This document shows, piece after piece, positions 52,242-62,540 of a stretch of 64,000 nucleotides of DNA. A program made the position numbers and the translations under genes. The DNA is from Polaribacter sp. (GTDB taxonomy: Bacteria; Bacteroidota; Bacteroidia; Flavobacteriales; Flavobacteriaceae). Location: contig NZ_JAHEHX010000019.1 of assembly GCF_024639685.1 (NCBI RefSeq), positions 372,001-436,000 of the forward strand. The letters run 5' to 3'. Below the pieces are notes generated by a model that ran no database searches, had not been told where the DNA came from, and worked only from the letters and a program-made list of their open reading frames with translations. Position 1 is the stretch's first letter, and every line of letters begins with the position of its first letter.

Positions 52242-52748
52242 ATGGCTACAACTAACTTATCTTATTACGATAAAACAGTAATCCCAAATGCGAAATCTCT
52301 TCGATTTGGGATTGTTGTTTCAGAATGGAATCCTGAAATTACACAGAATTTAAAAAAAGGGGCGATAGATACTCTCCTAGACTGTGGCACAACAACTAAT
52401 AATATTATTAGCTGGGATGTTCCTGGTAGTTTTGAATTAGTATATGGTTGTAAGAAAATGATTCAAAGTGAAAAACTAGACGCCATTATAGCTATTGGAA
52501 ATGTTATACAGGGGGAAACCAAACATTTCGACTTTGTTTGCGAAGGTGTTACTCAGGGAATTATTGATTTAAACGTAAAATATGATGTACCTGTCATATT
52601 TTGTGTATTAACAGACAACACAAAACAACAATCTTTAGACAGATCTGGAGGTAAATTAGGTAATAAAGGAATTGAATGTGCTGTAGCTGCTATAAAAATG
52701 GCAGCGCTTAAAAACATTGATAGGGCATCTGAGCATATTGGCTTTTAG
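52242..52748 (+). CDS. ribH: 6,7-dimethyl-8-ribityllumazine synthase
   Basis: 168 aa; FGIVVSEWNPEIT, DVPGSFELVYGCKKM, IAIGNVIQGETKHFDFV. Confidence 0.95.
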   Translation: MATTNLSYYDKTVIPNAKSLRFGIVVSEWNPEITQNLKKGAIDTLLDCGTTTNNIISWDVPGSFELVYGCKKMIQSEKLDAIIAIGNVIQGETKHFDFVCEGVTQGIIDLNVKYDVPVIFCVLTDNTKQQSLDRSGGKLGNKGIECAVAAIKMAALKNIDRASEHIGF

Positions 52749-52957
52749 TTATTACACTTTAAAAAATAGAAACTATTTATTTATAAAATTTCTTTCACTA
52801 CTTTTTAAGGTTTTAAGCACACTAAAATTAATCTTTATTTTTTTTAAGAATACTTTTAACTTCTTTATTTGATGCATTCCTTTAATTTCTTTAAATTTGA
52901 TTTGGTTAAAAAGTAATTACTCAACCTTTCTTTAAAGTACTATCTTTACTTGATATT

Positions 52958-53227
52958 ATGGGATTTTTTAAAAAAACAAATAAGAAATTTGATTATCAAC
53001 CTCGTTATTATAAAGGTGAAGGAAGCCCTTATAAAATTGAGCATAAACTTGATAAATTTAGGACTACTACAGGTAAGAGTAAAGGATTGAAATCTAAGTT
53101 TTCTGATGCTGTAAACGACCTAAAGACCTCAGATAAAGTTACCAACAAAACAATTATTTATATAATACTGATACTACTATTTGTTTTTTTGTATGTTATC
53201 GATTTTGATTTATCAATTTTTTTATAA
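52958..53227 (+). CDS. Small conserved membrane protein of Flavobacteriia
   Basis: 89 aa; basic N-terminus and one C-terminal TM helix; between ribH and mutL. Confidence 0.8.
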   Translation: MGFFKKTNKKFDYQPRYYKGEGSPYKIEHKLDKFRTTTGKSKGLKSKFSDAVNDLKTSDKVTNKTIIYIILILLFVFLYVIDFDLSIFL

Positions 53228-53229
53228 TA

Positions 53230-55044
53230 ATGTCAGATATAATTCAGCTTTTGCCCGATCACGTAGCCAATCAAATTGCAGCTGGAGAAGTTGTACAGAG
53301 ACCCGCTTCTGTTGTTAAAGAATTATTGGAAAATGCTATTGATGCAGGCGCAACCAATATAAAACTGTTACTAAAAGATGCAGGTAAAACTTTAATTCAG
53401 GTTATTGACGATGGAAAAGGCATGAGTACTACAGATGCCAGAATGTGTTTTGAAAGACATGCAACTTCAAAAATTGAAAAAGCCGAAGATTTATTTAATT
53501 TAAATACAAAAGGATTTAGAGGTGAGGCACTAGCTTCTATAGCTGCGATTGCACACGTAGAACTAAAAACTAAACCAGAAGGTGAGGAACTAGGAACTTG
53601 GATTAAAATTGAGGGAAGTACTTTAATTTCTCAAGAGTTTACAGCTACAGGAAAAGGAGCTAGTATTGCAGTTAAAAATTTATTTTATAACATTCCTGCA
53701 AGAAGAAATTTCTTAAAATCAGAGACTGTAGAAACAAGACATATCATCGACGAATTTCAACGTGTTTCTTTAGCTCACCCAAACATCTCTTTTTTACTAA
53801 ACCATAATAATAGTGAAGTGTATCATTTAAGAAGCACTAACTTAAGACAAAGAATTGTTGCTCTTTTTGGTGCTAAGATGAACGAGAAATTAGTTCCTAT
53901 AGAAGAACAAACAGATATCTTAAATATAGAGGGATTTGTTGCAAAACCTGAATTCTCTAAACGCAAAAGAGGTGAGCAATTTTTTTTTGTGAATAACCGT
54001 TTTATAAAAAGCTCTTACTTAAATCATGCTGTTGTAAGTGCATTTGATGGTTTGTTAGAACAAGGCTCACATCCATCTTACTTTTTGTATTTAAAAGTTC
54101 CAGCAAATACCATTGACATAAATATTCATCCTACAAAAACCGAAATAAAATTCGATAATGAAAAGGCATTATATGCCATGTTAAGAGCAACTGTAAAACA
54201 TAGTTTAGGACAATATAGTGTAGCTCCTGTGCTAGATTTTAATAGAGATGCTAATTTAGATACATCTTATCATCAAAATAAAAGAACTTTAAAAAGTAGT
54301 ACTCCAAAAATTACAGTTGATCCAGATTTTAACCCTTTTAATGAAATAAAACAGAAAGAAGTTAATTATCCCTATCAGAAAGAACAAAAACCCAAAAATT
54401 GGAAGACTTTATATACTTCTGCAACTATTGCAGATGAGCAAAAACAAGATGAATTATTTGCAGATCAGCAAGAAGTTAAAACTCAAAAAACATTTCAAAT
54501 TCAGCGTAAATACGTAATGAGCTTAATAAAATCTGGTGTTGTGTTAATACACCAGTCCTTAGCACATCAACGTATTTTGTATGAAGAGTTTTTAGAAAGT
54601 ATTACAGTTAAAGAAGCTAATAGTCAACAATTATTATTCCCTGTGAAAATAAGCTTTTCATCAGCAGAAATAGAAATGATTTATACATTAAAATCTGATT
54701 TAGAAAATGCAGGATTTTCTTTTGACACATTTACAAAAGATAGTGTTACCATAAAAGGAATTCCAATTTCTGTAACTGAGAGTAAAATTACAATAATTCT
54801 AGAGGAGCTTTTAAATGACATAAATTTAGAGGTACCAGATGCTAGTTTTAGTCATTTTGACATAATGGCAAAGTCATTTGCAAAAACATTATGTATTAAA
54901 ACAGGTACACAATTGACTGAAAAAGAACAAGAAAGTTTAGTAAATAATTTGTTTTCTTGTAAAGAACCTAATATTTCTCCTTTTGGAAAATCTACCTTTA
55001 AAACATTAACTTTAAATGAGATAGATCATTTATTTACACGTTAA
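53230..55044 (+). CDS. mutL: DNA mismatch repair protein MutL
   Basis: 604 aa; LPDHVANQIAAGEVVQRPASVVKELLENAIDAGA, TKGFRGEALASI. Confidence 0.97.
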   Translation: MSDIIQLLPDHVANQIAAGEVVQRPASVVKELLENAIDAGATNIKLLLKDAGKTLIQVIDDGKGMSTTDARMCFERHATSKIEKAEDLFNLNTKGFRGEALASIAAIAHVELKTKPEGEELGTWIKIEGSTLISQEFTATGKGASIAVKNLFYNIPARRNFLKSETVETRHIIDEFQRVSLAHPNISFLLNHNNSEVYHLRSTNLRQRIVALFGAKMNEKLVPIEEQTDILNIEGFVAKPEFSKRKRGEQFFFVNNRFIKSSYLNHAVVSAFDGLLEQGSHPSYFLYLKVPANTIDINIHPTKTEIKFDNEKALYAMLRATVKHSLGQYSVAPVLDFNRDANLDTSYHQNKRTLKSSTPKITVDPDFNPFNEIKQKEVNYPYQKEQKPKNWKTLYTSATIADEQKQDELFADQQEVKTQKTFQIQRKYVMSLIKSGVVLIHQSLAHQRILYEEFLESITVKEANSQQLLFPVKISFSSAEIEMIYTLKSDLENAGFSFDTFTKDSVTIKGIPISVTESKITIILEELLNDINLEVPDASFSHFDIMAKSFAKTLCIKTGTQLTEKEQESLVNNLFSCKEPNISPFGKSTFKTLTLNEIDHLFTR

Positions 55045-55046
55045 AA

Positions 55047-55781
55047 ATGAATAAACTTACAGATGCCATAAAACACTTAATTATTATAAACGTTATTGTT
55101 TTTATTGCTCCGCAATTATTACAATTAGACTTTACAAACGTATTAGCCTTACATTTTCCAAAAAATGAAAACTTCGGATTTTGGCAATACTTTACCCATT
55201 TATTTATGCATGGAAGTTTTGCCCATATATTATTTAATATGTATGGACTATGGGCTTTTGGAACTCCTTTAGAACAAATGTGGGGGGAAAAAAAGTTTTT
55301 GTTTTTCTACTTTTCAGCTGGGCTTGGGGCTGGTCTTATTTATAGTCTAGTAAATTACTGTCAGTTTAGTAGTCTATTTGATTTATTTACAAATGCTGGT
55401 TTAAGTAATCTAGAAATAAGTTCGATTTTAAAATCTGGTTCTACTAATGATCCAAGAGTTATTAATGCTGTAACCCAAGAAGAATTTAATAAAATAACCT
55501 CATTGTATAACACTCCTGCAGTAGGTGCTTCTGGAGCTGTATATGGTGTTTTAGTTGCTTTTGGATTGTACTTTAAAGATGCAAAATTAGCGCTATTATT
55601 CTTTCCTGTTCCAATAGCTGCAAAATATTTTATTCCAATAATGATTATAGGTGACTTGTTCTTTGGAATGACCAAATACTCAGTTGGAAATATTGCTCAT
55701 TTTGCACACGTAGGAGGAGCATTAATTGGTTTTATTATAGCTTATTATTGGAAAAATAATCAGTTTAAATACACTATATAA
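55047..55781 (+). CDS. Rhomboid family intramembrane serine protease
   Basis: 244 aa; HGSFAHILFNMYGLWAFG, VGASGAVYGVL, FAHVGGALIGF. Confidence 0.94.
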   Translation: MNKLTDAIKHLIIINVIVFIAPQLLQLDFTNVLALHFPKNENFGFWQYFTHLFMHGSFAHILFNMYGLWAFGTPLEQMWGEKKFLFFYFSAGLGAGLIYSLVNYCQFSSLFDLFTNAGLSNLEISSILKSGSTNDPRVINAVTQEEFNKITSLYNTPAVGASGAVYGVLVAFGLYFKDAKLALLFFPVPIAAKYFIPIMIIGDLFFGMTKYSVGNIAHFAHVGGALIGFIIAYYWKNNQFKYTI

Positions 55782-55782
55782 T

Positions 55783-56634
55783 ATGACTCTTCTAGACAGG
55801 ATAAAAAATCGTTTTAGGAATGGGAATATTGTAGAAAAATTAATCTATATTAATTGTTTTATTTTTTTTAGTACACTGCTTACAAGAGTATTCCAAGGTT
55901 TGTATATAAACGAATACAATTTTATTATAGAATGGTTTTCTTTAAATGGAGATACAAATTCACTACTCATAAAACCATGGTCTTTAATTAGTTACGGTTT
56001 TTTACATGCGGATTTCATTCACATTTTAATGAACTTAATTGTATTTTACTACATTGGCAACCTATTTTTAGAATATTTTACTCATAAACAATTACTTAAT
56101 TTTTATTTTTTAGGAACATTTTTTGGTGGTATTCTATTTGTATTCAGTCAAAATTATTTTCCTTTATTTAATGGAAAAACAGCTACCCTTGTTGGTGCAT
56201 CAGCTGGAATATCTGCCATTTTTATTGGTATTGCTACCTACATTCCAAACTATCAGATAAAATTACGTTTTATTGGATTTGTAAAACTTTCTTACCTGGC
56301 TGCTATATGGATTGGTTTAGACCTATTAGGATTAATTGGCAATAATTCAGGAGGTCATTTTGCACATCTAGGTGGCGCATTATTTGGTTTTTTATTTAAT
56401 AGTAAACCAAAAACTAAAAAAAGTAATCTTTCGAAATATTTTAGAAATATATTAAAAAGAGATAAAAAACCACTAAAAACAGTCTATAACTCAAATAAGA
56501 AGAGAAAAACTACTTCAAATACAGACTTAACACAAAAACAAATAGATGTAATTTTAGATAAAATAAGTAAATCTGGTTACGACACACTAACAAAATCAGA
56601 AAAAGAGTTTTTATTTAAACAAGGAAAAAATTAA
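55783..56634 (+). CDS. Rhomboid family intramembrane serine protease with C-terminal extension
   Basis: 283 aa; HADFIHILMNLIVFYYIG, VGASAGISAIF, GGHFAHLGGALFGF, basic C-terminal region. Confidence 0.93.
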   Translation: MTLLDRIKNRFRNGNIVEKLIYINCFIFFSTLLTRVFQGLYINEYNFIIEWFSLNGDTNSLLIKPWSLISYGFLHADFIHILMNLIVFYYIGNLFLEYFTHKQLLNFYFLGTFFGGILFVFSQNYFPLFNGKTATLVGASAGISAIFIGIATYIPNYQIKLRFIGFVKLSYLAAIWIGLDLLGLIGNNSGGHFAHLGGALFGFLFNSKPKTKKSNLSKYFRNILKRDKKPLKTVYNSNKKRKTTSNTDLTQKQIDVILDKISKSGYDTLTKSEKEFLFKQGKN

Positions 56635-56644
56635 AAGCAGCTCA

Positions 56645-57655
56645 TTGAAAAGGTTATCATTTACTAACAAACTACTTTACCTTGTAAACTGTTTACTAGC
56701 AATAAGTCTACTCCTCTCCTATCTTTTACCTTGGGTATCACCAAAAATAGTTCCAAGCTTTGCAATATTTAGCTTGCTAGAGCCAGTTCTACTACTGTTA
56801 AACTTATTGTTTATTGGATATTGGATTTTACAGTTAAAAAAACAATTTTTATTATCAAGTCTTGCTTTATGTATTGGTTATTTTATAATATCTCCACTTT
56901 ATAAATTTGAAGAAAAAAACACTTCAAATAACAACGATTTAAAAATAATGACCTATAATGTTAGAATGTTTAATCATTGGAGATGGATTCCAGATGAAAA
57001 TATTCCCAATAAAATAAAAACATTTATAGAAGAAAAAAATCCAGATGTTCTGCTTTTTCAAGAATTTCATGGCTTAGAGGATCCTGACTTTAATTATCCT
57101 TATAAGTATATCAAAATAAAAAACAAAAAATCTAAAATAGGGTTGGCCATTTATTCTAAATTTAAAATAATCAGTAAAGGATCTTTAGAACTAAAAAATA
57201 CAGCTAACAACATAATTTTTGCTGATATACTAAAAGAAAAAGATACAATAAGAGTTTACAACTTACACCTACAATCTTTAGAATTAAATACCAACGCCAA
57301 AAACTTTGGCCAAGAAAATTCTGAGAAATTAATTGCAAGATTAAGAGATGGGTTTAAAATTCAGGCAGAACAAACTACTGCTTTTTTAAATCATGAAATT
57401 AAATGGAAAGGAAAAAAAATTATTTCAGGAGACTTTAATAACACAGCGTATTCTTGGGTGTATAAAAAAATTCTTGACAGTAAAAAAGATGCTTTTTTAG
57501 AAGCGGGCAAAGGTTTTGGAAAAACTTTTAATTACTGGTTTCCGTTAAGAATTGACTTTATTCTTACCGATAAAGATGCTAACGTTAATAAATTTACAGT
57601 ATTTGATAAAAAGTATTCAGATCATTTCCCTGTACAGGCTCGTATACATTGGTAA
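56645..57655 (+). CDS. Membrane-anchored endonuclease/exonuclease/phosphatase family protein (TTG start)
   Basis: 336 aa; LKIMTYNVRMFNHW, LLFQEFHG, SGDFNNTAYSWVY, KYSDHFPVQARI. Confidence 0.93.
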   Translation: MKRLSFTNKLLYLVNCLLAISLLLSYLLPWVSPKIVPSFAIFSLLEPVLLLLNLLFIGYWILQLKKQFLLSSLALCIGYFIISPLYKFEEKNTSNNNDLKIMTYNVRMFNHWRWIPDENIPNKIKTFIEEKNPDVLLFQEFHGLEDPDFNYPYKYIKIKNKKSKIGLAIYSKFKIISKGSLELKNTANNIIFADILKEKDTIRVYNLHLQSLELNTNAKNFGQENSEKLIARLRDGFKIQAEQTTAFLNHEIKWKGKKIISGDFNNTAYSWVYKKILDSKKDAFLEAGKGFGKTFNYWFPLRIDFILTDKDANVNKFTVFDKKYSDHFPVQARIHW

Positions 57656-57678
57656 ATGAATATACAATTGTAAATAAA

Positions 57679-57996
57679 CTACTTCTTAAAACCATATTCA
57701 TGCTCTACTTTACAAATTCTGAGTTGATATTGTGCATACCACTTTTCTTTACCTAATATTCTTGCTTCTGTATGTTCTATATTTTCTCTCCATTTCTGAA
57801 TATCAGCTAAACTTTGCCAATAAGAAACTGTAATACCTAAATCAGCCCTAGCAGACTCTATTCCTAAAAAACCATCTTGTTTTTTGGCTAAAGACCCCAT
57901 TCGCAATGCTGTTTGGTCGTAACCACTTGTATTATCTGCTTTAATTGTTGTAAATATTACAGCATAGTATGGTGGTTTTAAATGAGCTACTATCAT
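57679..57996 (-). CDS. Antibiotic biosynthesis monooxygenase (ABM) family protein
   Basis: 105 aa; YAVIFTTIKAD...QDGFLGIESARADLGITVSYWQSLADIQKWRENIEH. Confidence 0.88.
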   Translation of the reverse strand: MIVAHLKPPYYAVIFTTIKADNTSGYDQTALRMGSLAKKQDGFLGIESARADLGITVSYWQSLADIQKWRENIEHTEARILGKEKWYAQYQLRICKVEHEYGFKK

Positions 57997-58035
57997 AATT
58001 AAATTTGTAAATTTGCGCTCGATAAAAGTAATGGA

Positions 58036-59352
58036 ATGATGTCAGATAAAAAAGTCGCTTTTTATACTTTAGGGTGTAAATTAAATTTTTCTGAAACCTC
58101 AACAATTGCAAGAAACTTTGTAAATGAAGGATATGAAAAAGTTCCCTTTGAACAAGCTGCAGATATATATGTAATAAATACTTGTTCTGTAACAGACAAT
58201 GCAGATAAACGCTTTAAATCTATTGTAAAAAACGCATTAAAGAAAAATGAAAGTGCTTTTTTAATAGCTGTTGGTTGTTATGCACAATTAAAACCAGAAG
58301 AATTGGCTGCTGTAGATGGTGTAGATTTGGTTTTAGGAGCAACTGAAAAGTTTAAAGTAACTAGTTATTTAAATGATTTAAGTAAAAATGATTTAGGTGA
58401 AGTACATTCTTGCGAAATTGTAGATGTCGATTTTTATGTAGGGTCTTATTCAATTGGAGACAGAACTCGTGCTTTTCTGAAAGTACAGGATGGCTGTGAT
58501 TACAAATGTACCTATTGCACTATACCTTTAGCTAGAGGTATCTCTAGAAGTGATAAATTACAAAATGTTATAGAAAATGCTAAGGAAATATCATCTAAAG
58601 GCATTAAAGAAATTGTATTAACTGGAGTTAATATTGGTGATTATGGTAAAGGTGAATTTGGCAACAAAAAACATGAACATACTTTTTTAGATTTGGTGAA
58701 AGAATTAGATCAGGTAAAAGGTATTCATCGTTTAAGAATATCTTCTATAGAACCCAATTTATTAAAAGACGAAACAATCGATTTTGTCTCTAAATCAAAT
58801 TCTTTTGTTCCTCATTTTCATATTCCTTTACAATCTGGAAGTGATGAACTATTGAAAAAAATGAAGCGTAGGTATCTAAAAAATACTTATACAAATAGAG
58901 TTCATAGAATTAAAAAAGTAATGCCAAATGCTTGTATTGGTGTAGATGTAATAGTAGGTTTCCCTGGTGAAACAGATGAATTATTTCTAGAAACTTACAA
59001 TTATTTAAATGATTTAGACGTTTCATATTTACATGTTTTTACTTACTCTGAAAGACCAAATACTGAAGCTGTAGATTTTAAAGATGTTGTGCCTAAGAAA
59101 ATAAGAGCAAAACGTAGTAAAATGTTAAGGGGCTTATCTGCAAAAAAACGCAGAGCTTTTTACGAATCACAACTTGGAAATACAAGTACTGTTTTGTTTG
59201 AAAATGAAAATAAGGAAGGATACATTCAAGGGTTTACAGAAAATTATGTAAAAGTTAAAACACCTTGGAACCCTAAATTAAAAAACACGCTACATTCAAT
59301 TACTTTAACAGAAATAGATGAAGACGGTCTGGTTCGTTTTAATTTTAAATAA
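58036..59352 (+). CDS. mtaB: tRNA (N6-threonylcarbamoyladenosine-C2) methylthiotransferase
   Basis: 438 aa radical SAM; TLGCKLNFSETSTIAR, DGCDYKCTYCTIPLARG, TRAM-type C-terminus. Confidence 0.94.
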   Translation: MMSDKKVAFYTLGCKLNFSETSTIARNFVNEGYEKVPFEQAADIYVINTCSVTDNADKRFKSIVKNALKKNESAFLIAVGCYAQLKPEELAAVDGVDLVLGATEKFKVTSYLNDLSKNDLGEVHSCEIVDVDFYVGSYSIGDRTRAFLKVQDGCDYKCTYCTIPLARGISRSDKLQNVIENAKEISSKGIKEIVLTGVNIGDYGKGEFGNKKHEHTFLDLVKELDQVKGIHRLRISSIEPNLLKDETIDFVSKSNSFVPHFHIPLQSGSDELLKKMKRRYLKNTYTNRVHRIKKVMPNACIGVDVIVGFPGETDELFLETYNYLNDLDVSYLHVFTYSERPNTEAVDFKDVVPKKIRAKRSKMLRGLSAKKRRAFYESQLGNTSTVLFENENKEGYIQGFTENYVKVKTPWNPKLKNTLHSITLTEIDEDGLVRFNFK

Positions 59353-59373
59353 AAAAGTAAATCGTTAGGAAAA

Positions 59374-60042
59374 ATGAACAAAGGCAAAATTAATATCTAT
59401 TTTATGCCTGGTTTAGCTGCTGGACCTGAAATTTTTGATAACTTATATTTAAATAGCAATAGGTTTAACTGTCATTATCTCACATGGATAGACCCTATAG
59501 ATGTAGAGGAAAGTATTCAAAGTTATGCTTTACGATTATCAAAAAACATAAAGCATAAAAACCCAGTTTTAATAGGTGTATCTTTTGGAGGTATTATTAT
59601 ACAAGAGATTAGTAAATTAATTACCACACAAAAAATTATAATTATTTCTAGTGTAAAATCTACCTCAGAATTACCTACTTCGTTTACAATTGCGAGTAAA
59701 AGCAGGATTTACAAGTTATTTCCAACAAAAATTATCACCAACTTTGATGATTATAGCAAGTTTTTTATAGGAAAAACATTAGAAAAGAAAGCAAAGTTGT
59801 ACAAAAAATATTTATCAGTTAGAAATGAAACATATCTAAAATGGTCTTTAGAAAATGTGATTAATTGGCAACAAGAAAATGTGATTCGTGATATACTTCA
59901 TATACATGGAAGTAAAGATGAAATCTTTCCTATTAAAAATATAAAAAACTGCATTATTATTGAAGGAGCAAATCACTCTATGATAATTTTAAAAGCAAAA
60001 GAAATTTTAAAAATAATTGAAGGTGTTTTCTTTTCTTTATAG
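59374..60042 (+). CDS. Alpha/beta hydrolase
   Basis: 222 aa; GVSFGGIIIQE nucleophile elbow, HGSKDEIFP, EGANHSMI. Confidence 0.87.
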   Translation: MNKGKINIYFMPGLAAGPEIFDNLYLNSNRFNCHYLTWIDPIDVEESIQSYALRLSKNIKHKNPVLIGVSFGGIIIQEISKLITTQKIIIISSVKSTSELPTSFTIASKSRIYKLFPTKIITNFDDYSKFFIGKTLEKKAKLYKKYLSVRNETYLKWSLENVINWQQENVIRDILHIHGSKDEIFPIKNIKNCIIIEGANHSMIILKAKEILKIIEGVFFSL

Positions 60043-60083
60043 GATTTTATTTTAGTATTTTTAAGCTAAATTTATTAATTAAA

Positions 60084-60986
60084 ATGAAAAAAATACTACC
60101 CTTTTTATACATACTAGCTTGTTTAACAATTTTAATGATTTTTTTTTATGGTACTCATGAAAATGAAGTACAATCAATTACTAATACTCATAAAAACTAC
60201 AAAGTTAAAGCACTAGAACTTCCTTTAAACTTAAATTTAGCAGGAGAAAAAGTACCTATTGAAATTACAGATGTTAGAGAAAGAATGGATAGAGAATTGT
60301 TAGTAAATACATATTGGCAATCTAATGGATTATTGCTACTAAAAAGAGCTAACAAATACTTTCCTATTTTAGAACCTTTGCTAAAAAAATATGGTCTCCC
60401 AGATGATTTTAAATATTTAGCATTGGCAGAAAGTGGTTTTATTGACGAAACGTCTTCTGCTGGAGCAGCTGGTATGTGGCATTTTATGAAAACTACTGGT
60501 AAAGAATATGGATTAGAAATTAATAAAAATGTCGATGAACGCTACCATATAGAAAAATCTACAAAAGTAGCGGCTGAGTACTTAAAAAAATCTAAAGAAA
60601 GATTGGGTTCTTGGACTCTAGCAGCAGCAGCTTACAATGCAGGTAATTATGGTATTTCTAAAAGGTTGGACACCCAGCAAGTTACCTCTTACTACGACGC
60701 CTTGCTGCCCGATGAAACAGAACGATATGTCTTTAGAATATTAGCGTTAAAAGAAGTGATTTCTAACCCAAAAAAATATGGATTTATTTTTGAAGAAAGC
60801 GATTTATATACCTCAGAAAAAACGAAAGAAGTAAAAGTGGATACTGCTATTACAAATATTGCTTCTTTTGCTAAAGGATTTGGGTTAAATTATAAAGAAT
60901 TAAAAAAAAATAACCCTTGGTTAAGAGAAAATCATTTAAATAACAAAAGTAGAAAAGAATACACAATAAAAATTCCTGTAAAATAG
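60084..60986 (+). CDS. Lytic transglycosylase (SLT/MltD-like)
   Basis: 300 aa; ALAESGFIDETSSAGAAGMWHFMKTTGKEYGL, AAAAYNAGNYGIS. Confidence 0.93.
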   Translation: MKKILPFLYILACLTILMIFFYGTHENEVQSITNTHKNYKVKALELPLNLNLAGEKVPIEITDVRERMDRELLVNTYWQSNGLLLLKRANKYFPILEPLLKKYGLPDDFKYLALAESGFIDETSSAGAAGMWHFMKTTGKEYGLEINKNVDERYHIEKSTKVAAEYLKKSKERLGSWTLAAAAYNAGNYGISKRLDTQQVTSYYDALLPDETERYVFRILALKEVISNPKKYGFIFEESDLYTSEKTKEVKVDTAITNIASFAKGFGLNYKELKKNNPWLRENHLNNKSRKEYTIKIPVK

Positions 60987-60990
60987 TAAA

Positions 60991-61188
60991 CTATATTATT
61001 ATATTTTTTACTCTACCTACAATACCTGTTTCTAATTGAACTTTAATTCCATGTGAGTGTTGAATTGATTTTGTAAGAATTTTTGCAACAATTCCAGATG
61101 TAATTTTTCCTGACCTTTGATTTGGTTTTTGAACAATTTCTACATAAGCTCCAACTGTTATATTTCGTCTTTTTCTTCCATCTAGCAT
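60991..61188 (-). CDS. YwbE family protein
   Basis: 65 aa; MLDGRKRRNITVGAYVEIVQKPNQRSGKITSGIVAKILTKS. Confidence 0.92.
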   Translation of the reverse strand: MLDGRKRRNITVGAYVEIVQKPNQRSGKITSGIVAKILTKSIQHSHGIKVQLETGIVGRVKNIII

Positions 61189-61229
61189 ACTGTAAATTTA
61201 TAAAAAAATAAACACACTATTTTATTACA

Positions 61230-61263
61230 TAAAAAAAGCCTCGCAAATAGCGAGGCTTTTAGA
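61230..61263 (-). terminator. Rho-independent terminator downstream of the cold-shock gene
   Basis: AAAAAGCCTCGCaaataGCGAGGCTTTT. Confidence 0.85.
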
Positions 61264-61289
61264 TAAAAATTTAACTAGTAATAAATATA

Positions 61290-61481
61290 TTATAATACTT
61301 TTACGTTTACTGCGTTTAATCCTTTTCTTCCATCTTGTAATTCGAATTCAACTTCGTCGTTTTCACGAATTTCGTCAATTAATCCTGACACGTGTACAAA
61401 ATGTTCTTTGTTTGATCCTTCTTCAGTGATAAATCCAAATCCTTTAGATTCGTTGAAAAATTTTACGGTACCTTTATTCAT
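61290..61481 (-). CDS. Cold shock protein
   Basis: 63 aa from ATG at 61481; MNKGTVKFFNESKGFGFITEEGSNKEHFVHVSGL. Confidence 0.95.
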   Translation of the reverse strand: MNKGTVKFFNESKGFGFITEEGSNKEHFVHVSGLIDEIRENDEVEFELQDGRKGLNAVNVKVL

Positions 61482-61596
61482 TATAAAAAAATTATGTGTT
61501 GTTAAATTTATTCCTAACAACGTTTATTTGAGTCACAAAGATACTGCCATTTATTTTAGAATAGCCTATAAGAAGCATATTCTTTTAAAAATCATG

Positions 61597-62538
61597 TTAA
61601 AGCCTAACTATATTAGCTTTTGCTTGTTCAAAATCACTAATAATATCTTCTAAAACCTTTTTAGCCGGTAAAATATTATGTATTAGACCTGCAATTTGAC
61701 CGATTTCTAGCTCTCCATTTTCTAAATCTCCCTCAAACATCCCTTTTTTTGCTCTTGCTCTGCCTAATAATTCTTTCAAATCTTCAATAGTTGGTTTTTG
61801 CAGATATAGTTCTTGTACTTCTTGATAAAATTTATTTTTTACCAAACGAACAGGAGCCAATTCCTTTAAAGTTAAATGTGTATCACCATCTTTAACGTTT
61901 ACAATGGTATCTTTAAAGTTGTTGTGTGCAGAGGATTCTTTAGTAGCTGCAAACCTACTCCCTATTTGCACAGCATCTGCTCCTAAAACCATAGCTGCTA
62001 ACATTCCTTTACCAGAACCAATTCCTCCTGCAGCAATTACAGGTATTTTAACTTGTTCTTTAACCATAGGTATTAAAGTAAAAGTGGTAGTTTCTTCACG
62101 TCCATTATGACCTCCAGCCTCAAAACCTTCACAAACAACAGCATCTACACCTGCTGCTTGTGCTTTTAAAGCAAACTTTACAGAACTTACAACATGAACT
62201 ACAGTTATGCCTTTAGATTTTAAATGTGCAGTCCATGTTTTTGGATTACCTGCAGAAATAAATACAATTTTTACACCTTCTTCTATAATAATATTCAAGA
62301 TTTCCTCTATTTGAGGATACAGCATAGGAACGTTAACCCCAAAAGGTTTATCTGTTGCTTTTTTACATTTCTGAATATGTTCTCTTAAGACTTCTGGGTA
62401 CATAGAACCAGCACCAATTAAACCTAAACCTCCTGCATTTGAAACTGCAGAAGCTAGCTTCCAACCAGAAACCCAAATCATTCCACCTTGAATAATTGGA
62501 TATTGTATATTAAAAAGCTGTGTGATTTTATTTGTCAT
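61597..62538 (-). CDS. Nitronate monooxygenase / enoyl-ACP reductase II-like flavoprotein
   Basis: 313 aa; NIQYPIIQGGMIWVSG, VCEGFEAGGHNGREETTT, AAGGIGSGKGMLAAMVLGADAVQIGSRF. Confidence 0.92.
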   Translation of the reverse strand: MTNKITQLFNIQYPIIQGGMIWVSGWKLASAVSNAGGLGLIGAGSMYPEVLREHIQKCKKATDKPFGVNVPMLYPQIEEILNIIIEEGVKIVFISAGNPKTWTAHLKSKGITVVHVVSSVKFALKAQAAGVDAVVCEGFEAGGHNGREETTTFTLIPMVKEQVKIPVIAAGGIGSGKGMLAAMVLGADAVQIGSRFAATKESSAHNNFKDTIVNVKDGDTHLTLKELAPVRLVKNKFYQEVQELYLQKPTIEDLKELLGRARAKKGMFEGDLENGELEIGQIAGLIHNILPAKKVLEDIISDFEQAKANIVRL

Positions 62539-62540
62539 AA

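Noticed and set aside
61408-61653. Plus-strand 81-aa ORF antisense to the cold-shock gene
   Set aside because: Overlaps two well-supported minus-strand genes; no homology-like features
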